Shown piece by piece: positions 1 through 8,817 of a DNA stretch of 64,000 bases (the stretch's first letter is position 1; each line of letters starts with the position of its first letter). The notes beneath the pieces were generated by a model that worked only from the letters and a program-made list of their open reading frames with translations, searched no databases and had not been told where the DNA came from. The position numbers and the translations under genes were made by a program. Origin of the DNA: Burkholderiales bacterium RIFCSPLOWO2_12_FULL_61_40 (GTDB lineage: Bacteria > Pseudomonadota > Gammaproteobacteria > Burkholderiales > Burkholderiaceae_C); contig MESI01000017.1 of assembly GCA_001770935.1 (NCBI GenBank), positions 22,108-86,107 of the forward strand, given 5' to 3'.

Positions 1-498
1 CTGGCGGTGGAGCGCGAGGTGCGCGCGGCGGTGGCTGCGGTCCAGGGCACGGACAGCCTGCTTTTCATCAACGACCACTGGCAGGCCGCCATCGATGCCG
101 GTGCCTATGGTGTGCACCTGGGACAAGAAGACCTGGGCACGGCCAATCTGCAAACCATCCGTGCGGCCGGTCTGCGCCTGGGCCTGAGCAGCCACGGCTA
201 TGCCGAAATGTGCAGGGCCGACCGCCTGAGCCCCAGCTACATCGCCATGGGTGCGGTGTTTGCGACCACGCTCAAACGCATGGTGACGGCACCCCAGGGC
301 ACAGGCCGTTTGCACGCCTACGCCCGGCTGATGCGCGACTATCCTTTGGTGGCCATTGGGGGCATTGATGCCAGCACCATGCCACAGGTGCTGTCCAGTG
401 GCGTGGGGTCGGTGGCGGTGGTGCGTGCCCTGGTGGCGGCCGAGCAACCCGAGGCCATGGCTGCCCGTTTGCAGGCCGCCATCAGCCCAAGGCCTTGA
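1..498 (+). CDS. thiE: Thiamine phosphate synthase, C-terminal part (cut by window edge)
   Basis: ThiE joins HMP-pyrophosphate and thiazole phosphate to give thiamine monophosphate in the cytoplasm. The open frame runs in from base 1, so the N-terminal part lies outside the window. The visible 165 residues carry family landmarks in order: INDHWQAA, GVHLGQEDL (pyrophosphate/Mg site), GLSSHGYAE, a YIAMGAVFATT segment matching the phosphate-binding GPVFPT-type loop, and VAIGGIDA near the end. The C-terminus overlaps thiD, on the other strand, by 17 bp, so the two thiamine genes converge. The identification is firm; the start cannot be seen. Confidence 0.93.
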   Translation: MAVEREVRAAVAAVQGTDSLLFINDHWQAAIDAGAYGVHLGQEDLGTANLQTIRAAGLRLGLSSHGYAEMCRADRLSPSYIAMGAVFATTLKRMVTAPQGTGRLHAYARLMRDYPLVAIGGIDASTMPQVLSSGVGSVAVVRALVAAEQPEAMAARLQAAISPRP

Positions 499-1327
499 GC
501 CGCATGACCACGGGCGCGTAACCGTGGTTGAGTGGCCCGTTGCCTTGTCCGGTGCGCACCACCGAGCCGGCCAGTAGTGCGCCGCGCACATAAGTGCGCG
601 CTTGTTCCACCGCGTCGAGCAGGGTTGCACCCAAAGCCAGATGGGCCGCAATGGCGCTGGAGAGCGTGCAGCCCGTGCCATGGGTGTTGGGGCTGACAAT
701 GCGCGGGGCTTCCATCCAGTGGGCTTCGCCATCGGCGCCCACCAGCACATCAATAACAGTGTCGCCCGGCAGGTGCCCACCTTTGAGCACCACGGCATGG
801 GCCCCTTGGGCCAGCAAAGCCCGCGCCGCCTTCTCCATATCCGCTGCCGACTGGATCGCTTGGCCCAGCAGCAGGGCGGCCTCGTCCAGATTGGGCGTGA
901 TCACCGCCGCGCGCGGAAACAACTCGCGAACCATCAACTCCACCGCCGGGTTGTCCGTCAACTCCGCGCCACTGGTGGATGCCATGACGGGGTCCAGCAC
1001 CACATGCTTCATGGCATGGCGGTCGATGGCCTCGGCGACGGTGTGCACCACCTCTGGCGTGTGCAGCATGCCGATCTTCACCGCATCGGCGCCGATGTCG
1101 TCCAGCACGGCGTCAATCTGGTCGCGCAGCATTTGGGGCGGCACCGCGTGGATGGAGCGCACGCCGCAGGTGTTTTGCGCCGTGAGTGCGGTGATGGCCG
1201 TCATGCCGTAACACCCCAGCGCTGAAAACGTTTTTAAATCGGCCTGAATACCGGCGCCCCCCCCACTGTCGGACCCGGCAATGGTGAGCACCCGAGGGTA
1301 GGCAAATTGAAAGGTATGGAGGGTCAT
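482..1327 (-). CDS. thiD: Hydroxymethylpyrimidine/phosphomethylpyrimidine kinase
   Basis: ThiD phosphorylates HMP twice to HMP-PP, the partner substrate of ThiE, which converges on it here. The 281-residue ribokinase-fold protein has the N-terminal AGSDSGGGAGIQADLKTF motif (residues about 17-34), the substrate-binding VKIGML and LDPVM segments, and the C-terminal NTHGTGCTLSSA anion-hole and catalytic motif. Length is normal for the family. The ATG at 1327 precedes a 140-bp region shared with the divergent fpr gene, which should hold both promoters. No TPP riboswitch is recognisable in that region. Confidence 0.95.
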   Translation of the reverse strand: MTLHTFQFAYPRVLTIAGSDSGGGAGIQADLKTFSALGCYGMTAITALTAQNTCGVRSIHAVPPQMLRDQIDAVLDDIGADAVKIGMLHTPEVVHTVAEAIDRHAMKHVVLDPVMASTSGAELTDNPAVELMVRELFPRAAVITPNLDEAALLLGQAIQSAADMEKAARALLAQGAHAVVLKGGHLPGDTVIDVLVGADGEAHWMEAPRIVSPNTHGTGCTLSSAIAAHLALGATLLDAVEQARTYVRGALLAGSVVRTGQGNGPLNHGYAPVVMRLKALG

Positions 1328-1467
1328 GTAGGTTTCCTTGTCCAGGACGCGACATTCAAAGGGTATGTGTCAGGAAGTTGCAGTGTAGTCAAGTCAGAAT
1401 TTTGTGTGCAGGTCTTACACTACAGGGTTATCCCGCATCCTTTTGTTTGACTTTTTGCAAGGCCCCC

Positions 1468-2244
1468 ATGAGTGCATTTCTGGAAGAAACCGTTTTAAGC
1501 GTTCACCACTGGACCGACCGCCTGTTCAGCTTCACCACCACGCGTGACCAGGCATTGCGCTTTTCCAATGGGCATTTCACCATGATCGGTTTGCGCACCG
1601 AGGGTGGCAAACCCCTGCTGCGCGCCTACAGCATCGCCAGTGCCAACTACGAAGAACATCTGGAGTTTCTGAGCATCAAGGTGCAAGACGGCCCGCTCAC
1701 CTCGCGCCTGCAGCACATCAAGGTAGGCGACAAAATTATTGTCGGCCGCAAACCTACGGGCACCTTGTTGATTGATTACCTCTTGCCCGGAAAGACCCTG
1801 TATCTGTTGGGTACTGGCACCGGACTGGCGCCTTTCCTGAGCGTGGTGCGGGACCCCGCAACCTACGAACGGTTTGAAAAGGTGGTGCTGGTACATGGTG
1901 TGCGTGAGGTGGCTGAGCTGGCCTATATGGACATGCTGACCATCGACCTGCCAGCGCACGAATTTTTGGGCGATATGGTGAAGGAGCAAATGCTGTATTA
2001 CCCCACCGTGACGCGTGAGACCTTCAAGAACCGCGGGCGGATTCCCGACCTGTTTGAAGCCGGAAAGATTGAGGCCGATCTGGGCCTGCCCAAGCTCAAC
2101 CCCGAACATGACCGCGTGATGCTGTGCGGCAGCCCGGCCATGTTGAAAGACCTGAAGCACATGCTGGAAAAGCGCGGCTTCATGGAAGGCAACACCACCA
2201 AACAGGGCGACTTTGTCATTGAACGCGCGTTTGCCGAGCAATGA
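1468..2244 (+). CDS. fpr: Ferredoxin--NADP(+) reductase
   Basis: A 258-residue FAD enzyme that moves electrons between NADPH and ferredoxin or flavodoxin, often linked to oxidative stress and Fe-S metabolism. The FAD-binding RAYSIAS motif is at residues 52-58, the NADP-binding GTGTGLAPF at about 115-123, and the C-terminus ends in the VIERAFAEQ-type tail of bacterial subclass I Fpr. The frame is open from 1378, but the ATG at 1468 gives the normal N-terminus. The stop overlaps the start of the following kinase gene (ATGA), so the two are probably translated together. Confidence 0.93.
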   Translation: MSAFLEETVLSVHHWTDRLFSFTTTRDQALRFSNGHFTMIGLRTEGGKPLLRAYSIASANYEEHLEFLSIKVQDGPLTSRLQHIKVGDKIIVGRKPTGTLLIDYLLPGKTLYLLGTGTGLAPFLSVVRDPATYERFEKVVLVHGVREVAELAYMDMLTIDLPAHEFLGDMVKEQMLYYPTVTRETFKNRGRIPDLFEAGKIEADLGLPKLNPEHDRVMLCGSPAMLKDLKHMLEKRGFMEGNTTKQGDFVIERAFAEQ

Positions 2245-3251
2245 GCACCACACGCTACGACCTTTACGCCATTGGCAATGCGCTGGTGGACTCGGAATAC
2301 GAAGTCACCGATACCCAGCTGCAGGCCATGGGCGTGGAAAAGCGCCACATGACCCTCATTGACGCCGAACGCAAGGCCTATTTGCTCTCGGCCGTGGAAG
2401 GCAAGCACTCCCGGCGCACCGGTGGCGGCTCGGCTGGCAATACCGTGGTGGCGATGGCCCAACTGGGCGGACGTGCGTTTTACTCCTGCCGGGTGGGCGA
2501 CGATGAGTTGGGCGCCTTTTATAGGCAAGACCTGCAGGCCAATGGCGTGGTGTCCAACCTCACACACCGCCCTTCGGCGCCGGGCCAGACTGGCAGCTGC
2601 ATGGTGATGGTGACACCGGACGCCGAGCGCAGCATGAGCACGTTTTTGGGGGCCACCGCCGACCTGGATCCCACCGCATTGCATGCGCAGGACATTGCCA
2701 ACTCCAAGGTGTACTACATGGAGGGTTACCTCGCAGCATCGCCCACGGGGCTGGACGCCGCGCTGAAGGGGCGCGCCATTGCAAAAGCGGCTGGCGTGGC
2801 GCTGGCGACGACCTTGAGCGACATGAGCATGATCAACTTTTGCCGCGCCGGGCTGGAAGCCATGGTCGGCGAGGATTTGGACTACCTGTTTTGCAATGAA
2901 GAAGAAGCCCAGGTCTGGTGCGGCAGCCAAGACCTGGCGCTGGTTTGCCAGCAGCTAGGCCTGCTGGCCCGCACCGTGTGCCTCACACGCAGTGCCAAAG
3001 GCTGCATTGTTTTGCACGATGGACAAGCGACCGAAGTGCCCGCCGCCCAGGTCCACGCGGTGGACACCAACGGTGCCGGCGACATGTTTGCGGGTGCCTT
3101 TTTGTACGCGGTAACGCACGGCTACAGCCATGCACAAGCGGCCTGGCTGGCCAACCAGTCTGCAGGGGAGGTGGTGGCCCAGTACGGCAACCGCCTTAGC
3201 CAGCAGGCCATGGCGGGCCAAAAGGCCCGTTTCGCGCAGCACGTGGCGTGA
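2241..3251 (+). CDS. PfkB-family carbohydrate/nucleoside kinase (adenosine kinase-like)
   Basis: A 336-residue PfkB-family kinase. It has the N-terminal AIGNALVD segment, the GGSAGNT substrate-binding glycine motif near residue 62, and the C-terminal signature DTNGAGDMFAGAF (residues about 274-286), in which the GAGD aspartate is the catalytic base. The pattern is that of adenosine kinase-like proteins common in betaproteobacteria, but the substrate cannot be fixed by reading, so no symbol is given. It overlaps fpr by ATGA. A hairpin follows the stop codon and separates it from the convergent sigma factor gene. Confidence 0.85.
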   Translation: MSTTRYDLYAIGNALVDSEYEVTDTQLQAMGVEKRHMTLIDAERKAYLLSAVEGKHSRRTGGGSAGNTVVAMAQLGGRAFYSCRVGDDELGAFYRQDLQANGVVSNLTHRPSAPGQTGSCMVMVTPDAERSMSTFLGATADLDPTALHAQDIANSKVYYMEGYLAASPTGLDAALKGRAIAKAAGVALATTLSDMSMINFCRAGLEAMVGEDLDYLFCNEEEAQVWCGSQDLALVCQQLGLLARTVCLTRSAKGCIVLHDGQATEVPAAQVHAVDTNGAGDMFAGAFLYAVTHGYSHAQAAWLANQSAGEVVAQYGNRLSQQAMAGQKARFAQHVA

Positions 3252-3258
3252 CAAGGGA

Positions 3259-3282
3259 CTGACCCGCCTACGGGTGGGTCAG
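3259..3282. terminator. Hairpin between convergent pfkB-like and sigma factor genes
   Basis: CTGACCCGCC (3259-3268) pairs with GGTGGGTCAG (3273-3282) in a 10-bp stem with one G-T wobble and a TACG loop. It lies 7 bp past the kinase stop and contains the stop codon of the minus-strand sigma factor gene. Neither side has a long T tract, so termination is plausible but weak. Confidence 0.45.
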
Positions 3283-3878
3283 CACATCAGCTGTTTTCTG
3301 GCACGGTGCAAGCGCACAAACAGGCTGGCCTCGCTGATGCACAGGCGCTGGCACACGGCCTCGGAAGACTCTTCCTCCAGCACCCGGAACTGCACCACGT
3401 CCCGCAGGCCCGGCGGCAAGGTGGAAATGCGTTGCAGGGTCTGCTGCAGGCGCTGGCGGTGTTCGGCAAGTTCGTCGGGCATGGCGCCTTCACACACGGG
3501 CTGGTGCGCCACTTCATCGTCCGCCTCGGTGTCAAAACTCTCAAAACGCACGCTGTGGCGAATGAGGTCGATGATTTTGTTTTTCAAAATGGCGGTCAAC
3601 CAGCTTCGCAGCGCCGCGCGGCCTGAAAAAGTAGCGCGCCCGGAGATCACCGCTTCAAACACATCGTGCACCACGTCTTCGGCCTGGGTGGGGTCTTGTA
3701 ATTTGCGCCGGGCAAAACGCACCAGGTAGTCGCGGTGTTCGACCACATCGTCCCAGCACAGGGGGAGCGCCGGGCCGGCGTCAAAGCAGGCCAGGCCTGC
3801 GGTGGAGGCCGGGGAGCTGCTGGAGTGGTGGGCGAGGATCATGGTGTTTTGTGTTTCAAGTGGCGGCGATGGGTCCAC
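3279..3878 (-). CDS. ECF-type RNA polymerase sigma factor
   Basis: A 199-residue group 4 sigma factor. Region 2 includes YLVRFARRKLQDPTQAEDVVHDVFEAV (split here as YLVRFARRKLQ and AEDVVHDVFEAV), and region 4 includes LPPGLRDVVQFRVLEE followed by a helix-turn-helix around SEAVCQRLCISEASLFVRLH. The GTG at 3878 has an AGGGA about 7 bases upstream; the ATG at 3842 is an alternative. No anti-sigma or membrane gene is adjacent: the convergent neighbour is a kinase and the divergent neighbour a two-component system. Its regulation is therefore unclear. The acidic stretch between the two domains (FDTEADDEVA) is longer than usual. Confidence 0.85.
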   Translation of the reverse strand: MDPSPPLETQNTMILAHHSSSSPASTAGLACFDAGPALPLCWDDVVEHRDYLVRFARRKLQDPTQAEDVVHDVFEAVISGRATFSGRAALRSWLTAILKNKIIDLIRHSVRFESFDTEADDEVAHQPVCEGAMPDELAEHRQRLQQTLQRISTLPPGLRDVVQFRVLEEESSEAVCQRLCISEASLFVRLHRARKQLMC

Positions 3879-3968
3879 TGTCGTTCCCTGAGCTCACGCC
3901 CATCTCTCGAAATATCACAGCCAGATAACAATTGCGTAAGAAAACCGCGACAGACCTGACTTAGCATC

Positions 3969-4688
3969 ATGGACATGAAAAAAATCCTGGTGGCTGAAGA
4001 CCAAGCCGATATCCGCAACCTGCTGGTGCTGAACCTGCGCAGTGCAGGTTATGAGGTCACCGATGTGGCCGATGGCTTGGCCGCCCTGGCCGCCGAGACC
4101 GCGCGCAACCACGACCTGCTGGTGCTGGATTTGATGATGCCCGGCCTGGACGGCCTGGAGCTGTGCAAGACCCTGCGCGCACGCGGCTGCAGCACGCCCA
4201 TCCTGATGCTGACCGCCAAGTCCACCGAACTGGACCGGGTGTTGGGGCTGGAACTGGGCGCGGACGATTACCTGACCAAGCCCTTTTCCCTGGCCGAGCT
4301 GCTGGCCCGCGTCAAAGCGCTGCTGCGCCGTGCCGACTTGCTGCGCGCAGCCCAGCTCGGAGCGCAGACCCAGGCCAGTGTGTTGCGCAACGGCGATCTG
4401 GAGATTCTGCCGGTCAAACGCCAGGCCCATATGCGTGGCCAGGCGCTGGACTTCACGGCGCTGGAGTTTGATCTGCTGCTGCATTTTGCGCAGCACCCGG
4501 GCCATGTGTTTTCACGCGGGCAACTGCTCAACGCCGTGTGGGGCTACACCCACGATGGTTATGAACACACCGTCACCACCCACATCAACCGCTTGCGCGC
4601 CAAGCTGGAGGCCGACCCGCTGCGCCCAGAGCTGATCCTGACGGTGCGCGGTGCCGGTTACAAAATGCGCGAAGCCCCGCGCGCCTGA
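3969..4688 (+). CDS. OmpR/PhoB-family response regulator
   Basis: A 239-residue transcription factor paired with the histidine kinase gene that starts 4 bp after its stop codon. The receiver domain (residues about 4-118) has the acidic pair in VAEDQ, the phospho-acceptor Asp54 in LLVLDLMMPG and Lys in the LTKPF motif. The winged-helix DNA-binding domain occupies about 135-235, with the typical VWGY and VTTHINRLRAKLE segments and a C-terminal VRGAGYKM. ATG 3969 or ATG 3975 could be the start. The signal and targets are unknown. Confidence 0.93.
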   Translation: MDMKKILVAEDQADIRNLLVLNLRSAGYEVTDVADGLAALAAETARNHDLLVLDLMMPGLDGLELCKTLRARGCSTPILMLTAKSTELDRVLGLELGADDYLTKPFSLAELLARVKALLRRADLLRAAQLGAQTQASVLRNGDLEILPVKRQAHMRGQALDFTALEFDLLLHFAQHPGHVFSRGQLLNAVWGYTHDGYEHTVTTHINRLRAKLEADPLRPELILTVRGAGYKMREAPRA

Positions 4689-4692
4689 ATGC

Positions 4693-6240
4693 ATGACGGT
4701 TCGCCTCAAAATTGCGCTCACCATTTTTCTGACCGGGTTGTTGACGGCGGTAGGGGTGCTGGCCACCGTGGTATTTGCGTTTCAGCGCTTTGAGCACGAA
4801 GCCACCTACTACCGGGCCAGCGCTTTTCTGGAGCGCGTGGTGGCCAAACACAGCGATATGTTCGCCATGCAGGAGCGGTTTCGGGAGGACTTCAATGGCT
4901 TCCTGGGCAACCTGGTCCTGTTCGAACCCGACACGCAGCTCTACCTGCTCGACAGCCAGGGCGCTGTCATCGCGTCTTCCAGCGATATGCCCTTGCCTAA
5001 AGGCTTCAAGGTCGCACTGAAACCTGTGCTGGAAGCCGCTGGGGCTGAACCCATGCCTTATGTGCTGGGCGACGACCCCGAGCGCATGGACGCCAGCGCC
5101 GTGATCGCGGCCCGGGCGCTGCGCCGCACGGTCATCCGCAACGGCCCCGGCGTGGACGGCTACCTGTATGTGGTGAGCCACAAGGCCCGCTTGCCGCAGG
5201 GCGGCCTGGCCGCGCTGCAAAGCACCTTTGCCAAACCCGCGCTGGTTTCGATTTTGGCAGTGCTGGCCCTGGGCACGTTGCTGGCGGCCTGGGTGACTGC
5301 CGCCGTGACCCGGCCGCTGCAACAACTCACCGCCTCGGTGGCCGCTGTCACGCGCCACGGGCTGGAAGACTTCTCGGCGGCACCGGATGCGGTGGGCGCC
5401 GCGCCGTTTGGTCTGGCGCCCACCTCGGCCCAAGACGAATTCGGCCAACTCGGCCAGGGCATACGCAGCATGCTGGCCACCTTGCATGCCCAGTGGAGCA
5501 TGCTGCGCCGCCTGGACCACTTCCGCCGCGAAGGCGTCAGCAATTTGTCGCACGATTTGCGCTCCCCCCTGACCGCCACCGCCGCCTGCCTGGAAACCCT
5601 GGAAGGCCGCTGGGCGGGCCATGCCGAGCGCAACGCCGACCGCCAGTTGCTGGAAGTGGCTTTGCGCAACACCCGCAATGCCGCACGGCTGGTGCAATCC
5701 CTGGGCGATCTGGCGCAACTGGACGAACCGGAGTTCAAGCTCAAAACGGAAATGATGGACGTCTCGGAGCTGCTGGACGACGTGGCGCTGCGTTTCACCG
5801 AACGCGCGGCGCGCCAGGGGGTGCATATCGAAGCCTGTCCCAGTGCGGCGGATGCGTCTGTGGCCGACAGTGCAGCAGTGCCGCTGGCCGCCGTGGATGT
5901 GGAGTTGTTTGAACGCGCCCTGGCCAACCTGGTGGACAACGCGCTCAAGGTCTGCCCCGCAGGCGCCAGCATCTGCCTGGACGCCAGTTGCGTAGGCCAC
6001 GAAGTGCAGGTCACCGTCAGCGACACCGGCCCCGGCATCGCGCCCGCCGATCTGCCCCACCTGTTCGACCGCTTCTACCAAAGCCGCCACAACGTGGCCC
6101 CGGCCACCGGCGAAGGCGGCAAAGGCCTGGGCCTGGCCATCGTCAAACGCATCGTCGAACTGCATGCGGGCCGCGTACAGGTGGACAGCGCGCCGGTGGC
6201 GGGGACTCGGGTCACTTTGACGCTGCCGGGTCGGGTGTGA
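4693..6240 (+). CDS. Membrane sensor histidine kinase
   Basis: A 515-residue EnvZ/BaeS-like kinase that should phosphorylate the regulator encoded just upstream. A first membrane segment is at residues about 7-29, followed by a periplasmic domain of about 150 residues, a second membrane helix in the SILAVLALGTLLAAWV stretch, and a HAMP linker. The phospho-acceptor His287 lies in LSHDLRSPLTATAACLE. The ATPase domain has LANLVDNALKV (N box), SDTGPGIAP (G1), LFDRFYQ (F) and GKGLGLAIVKRI (G2). The start used is the ATG 4 bp after the regulator stop; an upstream in-frame ATG at 4651 would lie inside the regulator gene. Confidence 0.92.
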   Translation: MTVRLKIALTIFLTGLLTAVGVLATVVFAFQRFEHEATYYRASAFLERVVAKHSDMFAMQERFREDFNGFLGNLVLFEPDTQLYLLDSQGAVIASSSDMPLPKGFKVALKPVLEAAGAEPMPYVLGDDPERMDASAVIAARALRRTVIRNGPGVDGYLYVVSHKARLPQGGLAALQSTFAKPALVSILAVLALGTLLAAWVTAAVTRPLQQLTASVAAVTRHGLEDFSAAPDAVGAAPFGLAPTSAQDEFGQLGQGIRSMLATLHAQWSMLRRLDHFRREGVSNLSHDLRSPLTATAACLETLEGRWAGHAERNADRQLLEVALRNTRNAARLVQSLGDLAQLDEPEFKLKTEMMDVSELLDDVALRFTERAARQGVHIEACPSAADASVADSAAVPLAAVDVELFERALANLVDNALKVCPAGASICLDASCVGHEVQVTVSDTGPGIAPADLPHLFDRFYQSRHNVAPATGEGGKGLGLAIVKRIVELHAGRVQVDSAPVAGTRVTLTLPGRV

Positions 6241-6270
6241 GGGGGGAGGGTATTAACGGTGGTTAGGTAT

Positions 6271-6327
6271 CAAATAGGCCTGCAGCCCTGGTGAAATGTG
6301 CGGTAGCCGCTATGAAATATATAGCGA
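6271..6327 (+). repeat. Dispersed ~55-bp repeat, copy 1
   Basis: Matches the consensus built from this window: CAAATxGGCCTxCAGCCC, then about ten bases, then TGxAATRTGCG and an AGCT/TAGC palindromic tail. It lies just after the histidine kinase gene, in the 294-bp gap before the convergent dinG-like gene. Copy 2 lies in inverted orientation 146 bp downstream. Confidence 0.75.
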
Positions 6328-6473
6328 GTCTTTTTAAAGGGGCCAGGCTCGAATTAAAGGTCGGCATCGCACCAGCCGCCCCTGCTCCCACCCCTCCCGC
6401 GTTCACCATTCCCATAAAAACCAGTGAACTCAACCGTTGCGTTGGGAATGTCATGTCGAACATCATTCAAGTG

Positions 6474-6529
6474 TTGCTATTGTTTATGTAGCTGCTTGCG
6501 CACATTCTGCAAGGGCTACAGGCCCAAAC
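6474..6529 (-). repeat. Dispersed ~55-bp repeat, copy 2 (inverted relative to copy 1)
   Basis: Read on the minus strand it gives GGGCCTGTAGCCC, a 5-base gap, AATGTGCGCAAGCAGCT and then a short A/T stretch ending ATAGC, a close match to the other copies. It ends 5 bp from the dinG-like stop codon. With copy 1 it forms a long-range inverted repeat that fills much of this gap; the 140 bp between them holds no gene I can support. Confidence 0.75.
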
Positions 6530-6534
6530 AATCC

Positions 6535-8688
6535 CTAAGTCCGGCTGTCCCGCCGCTCCAGCCGGTAGGGCGGCAATCCGGCCAGCATGCGCCGTCCATA
6601 GGTCTGCAGCTGCAGGCGTTTGTCGTAGCAAATCACCTGGGCGCGGTCGTCTTCGGTGCGGATGGCGCGGCCGGTCCATTGCAGCAGCTTGATGCCGGTG
6701 GCCGGAATCACCAGCTCGTTGAAGGGGTCGCGGCCCACGCTGCGCAGCCATTCGGCGCGCGCCTCGTCCACCGGGTCGGAGGGCGGCGCGAAGGGCAGTT
6801 TGGCGATGCACACCGTTTCGCACAGGGCGCCGGGCAGGTCCAGCCCTTCGCCAAAGGACTGCAGGCCAAAGATGACCGAAGGATTGCCGGACTCCACCCG
6901 CGCCATGTGGGTGGCCAGCAGGCGCGCGCGCGACAGGGTGCCCTGCACCAGCACGGCGTCTTTCAGTGTGTAGGGCAGGGCCTCGGTGGCGGTGCGCATT
7001 TGGGCGCGTGAGGTGAACAGCACCAGCGCACCGCGCTGCACCTGGGCCAGGTCGGCCATCAGCTCGGCCACCATCTCGCGGGTGTAGGCCTCGGCGTTTT
7101 TGGGGTCGGTCTGGGTATGGACCACGGTGAGCGTGCCCTGCGCGGTGTAGTCAAAGGGGCTGGCCACTTCCAGCGCGGTCACGTTCGGGTTGTTGATTAG
7201 TCCGGCTTCCCGCAAAAAGTAGTCAAAGCTGCCGCAGCTGGTGAGCGAGGCCGAGGTCAGCACCGCGCCGCGCGTCTGGCTCCACAAAAACTGACGCAGC
7301 AGGTCGCCGGGGACGATGGGGCAGGCGTGGGCGGTCAGGGTTAGAAAGCTGCTTTCGCTTTCGGCCTGCAGCCACTTGGCCAGAGGCTGCTCGCCATGCT
7401 CCAGCATCAGCCCGGCGGTGGACACCAGGGCGCCCAGGCGCGGCGCCAGGCCGCCCAGTTGCGCATAGAGCTGGGCGCAAAGCACGGCCTGCGAGGGGTC
7501 CTCCTTGGCCACGGCCTTGACGTCCACACCCAGGGCTTCCAGCACCTTGGACAGGCCCGCGGCCTGCGCGTGGATTTGTGTCACCGGCTCGTGCAGGGCC
7601 TCGGGCAAGACGCCGTGGGCAAAACGCAGGGTGCCGTCCTGCCCACCACCGTCTGCATTTTTTCCGGTCTGGGCCCAGACCAGGTCCATGGCCATGCGCG
7701 CCAGGGTGGTCAGCACGCCCTTGAGCTGGCTGGTGACGGTTTGCACGTCTTCGCCAATATGCAGGTGCAGTTTGCCGGCCACCTCGTTCAGGGTTTTGGG
7801 CAGTTTGTCCAGCCAGCGCAGGTTGGACAGGTCCATGGCGCTGGAAAATTGGTCGAGCGCCACCGCAGGCAGGTGGTGTGCTTCGTCAAACACCACCAGG
7901 CAGTTGTCCAGGTCGGGCAGGGTCTTCATGCCCAGCGAGGCCAGCACCAGGTCGTGGTTGGCCACAATGACATTGGCCTCGGCCAGCCGGGTGCGGGCGT
8001 TGTAGTAGCTGCATTCCCGAAAACGCGGGCAGTGGCGCGCGGTGCAGGTGTGGCGCTCGGCGGCCACCCCGGCCCAGTCGCGCGGGTCGGGGGTGTCACT
8101 CAGGGTGTCGCGGTCGCCATCCCATTGGCCTTTGGCCAGCAGGTGGGCCATGGACTCGTAGAGGTGGATGCGGCGCTCTTCAATCGCCTCTTGCGAGGCG
8201 GTGGACGGCAAGGCGGCTGCGGGCAGCTCGTCTTCAAACATGTCGTCGCCGCCGCTACCCGTGCCCACCAGGCGCTCCAGCTTGATCTTGCACACATAGC
8301 GCCCGCGCCCCTTGGCCAGGGCGTAGGCAAAGGGGGTGTCCATGCTGGCGGCCAGCGCCGGCAGGTCCTTGGTCATCAGTTGCTCTTGCAGGGCCACTGT
8401 GGCGGTGGAGATCAGCACCCGGGTTTTGCGCTCCAGCGCCATGGCAATGGCGGTGCTGGAGTAGGCGGCGGATTTGCCCACGCCGGTGCCGGCCTGGATG
8501 ACGGTGATGGCCTTGTTGGGGTGGGGGTGTTCGCCCAGATCGGCCCGGGACAGGGTGGTGGCAATGCTTTGCGCCATGTCGTGCTGGCCTGGGCGCGCGC
8601 GAAAGCCGGGCGTAGCGCCGACCACGCGTTCAAACGCGTCCAGGGCATGGGCGGCCAGGGCTGCGCTGGCGGGTGTTTCAAAAGTCAA
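6535..8688 (-). CDS. dinG: DinG-like ATP-dependent DNA helicase
   Basis: A 717-residue superfamily 2 helicase of the XPD/DinG type, which unwinds DNA 5' to 3' and acts in repair and R-loop or G-quadruplex processing. Walker A is GTGVGKS (residues 67-73), Walker B the DEAH of VVFDEAHHLP, and the C-terminal helicase motif ends in QWTGRAIRTEDD. Four cysteines fit the family Fe-S cluster: one in GRYVCK and three in CTARHCPRFREC. The predicted start is a TTG at 8688, with no ATG nearby giving a better N-terminus. Transcription diverges from the transglutaminase-like gene. Confidence 0.9.
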   Translation of the reverse strand: MTFETPASAALAAHALDAFERVVGATPGFRARPGQHDMAQSIATTLSRADLGEHPHPNKAITVIQAGTGVGKSAAYSSTAIAMALERKTRVLISTATVALQEQLMTKDLPALAASMDTPFAYALAKGRGRYVCKIKLERLVGTGSGGDDMFEDELPAAALPSTASQEAIEERRIHLYESMAHLLAKGQWDGDRDTLSDTPDPRDWAGVAAERHTCTARHCPRFRECSYYNARTRLAEANVIVANHDLVLASLGMKTLPDLDNCLVVFDEAHHLPAVALDQFSSAMDLSNLRWLDKLPKTLNEVAGKLHLHIGEDVQTVTSQLKGVLTTLARMAMDLVWAQTGKNADGGGQDGTLRFAHGVLPEALHEPVTQIHAQAAGLSKVLEALGVDVKAVAKEDPSQAVLCAQLYAQLGGLAPRLGALVSTAGLMLEHGEQPLAKWLQAESESSFLTLTAHACPIVPGDLLRQFLWSQTRGAVLTSASLTSCGSFDYFLREAGLINNPNVTALEVASPFDYTAQGTLTVVHTQTDPKNAEAYTREMVAELMADLAQVQRGALVLFTSRAQMRTATEALPYTLKDAVLVQGTLSRARLLATHMARVESGNPSVIFGLQSFGEGLDLPGALCETVCIAKLPFAPPSDPVDEARAEWLRSVGRDPFNELVIPATGIKLLQWTGRAIRTEDDRAQVICYDKRLQLQTYGRRMLAGLPPYRLERRDSRT

Positions 8689-8817
8689 GGCATTCCAGGG
8701 AAGAGGACAGGGGAGCTTGAATATAACGGGTGGCTGCGATAATCGGGCTACCGCGCTACCTCGGGGTACTTACCGTTACGCCGTACGCGCTTTTTTTACC
8801 ATACCGGAGTTCTTTGA

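Noticed and set aside
1328..1467. TPP riboswitch near the thiamine genes
   Set aside because: No thi-box core such as CTGAGA with the paired ACCTG segment was found on either strand of the thiD-fpr gap.
4585..6165. Long open frame (526 codons) opposite the sensor kinase gene
   Set aside because: It is the antisense shadow of a GC-rich gene with clear kinase motifs. Its product is rich in His, Gln, Gly and Arg, with no domain.
7396..8742. 448-codon frame opposite the dinG-like gene
   Set aside because: The minus-strand protein has Walker, DEAH and Fe-S motifs; the opposite frame has low-complexity composition and no motif.
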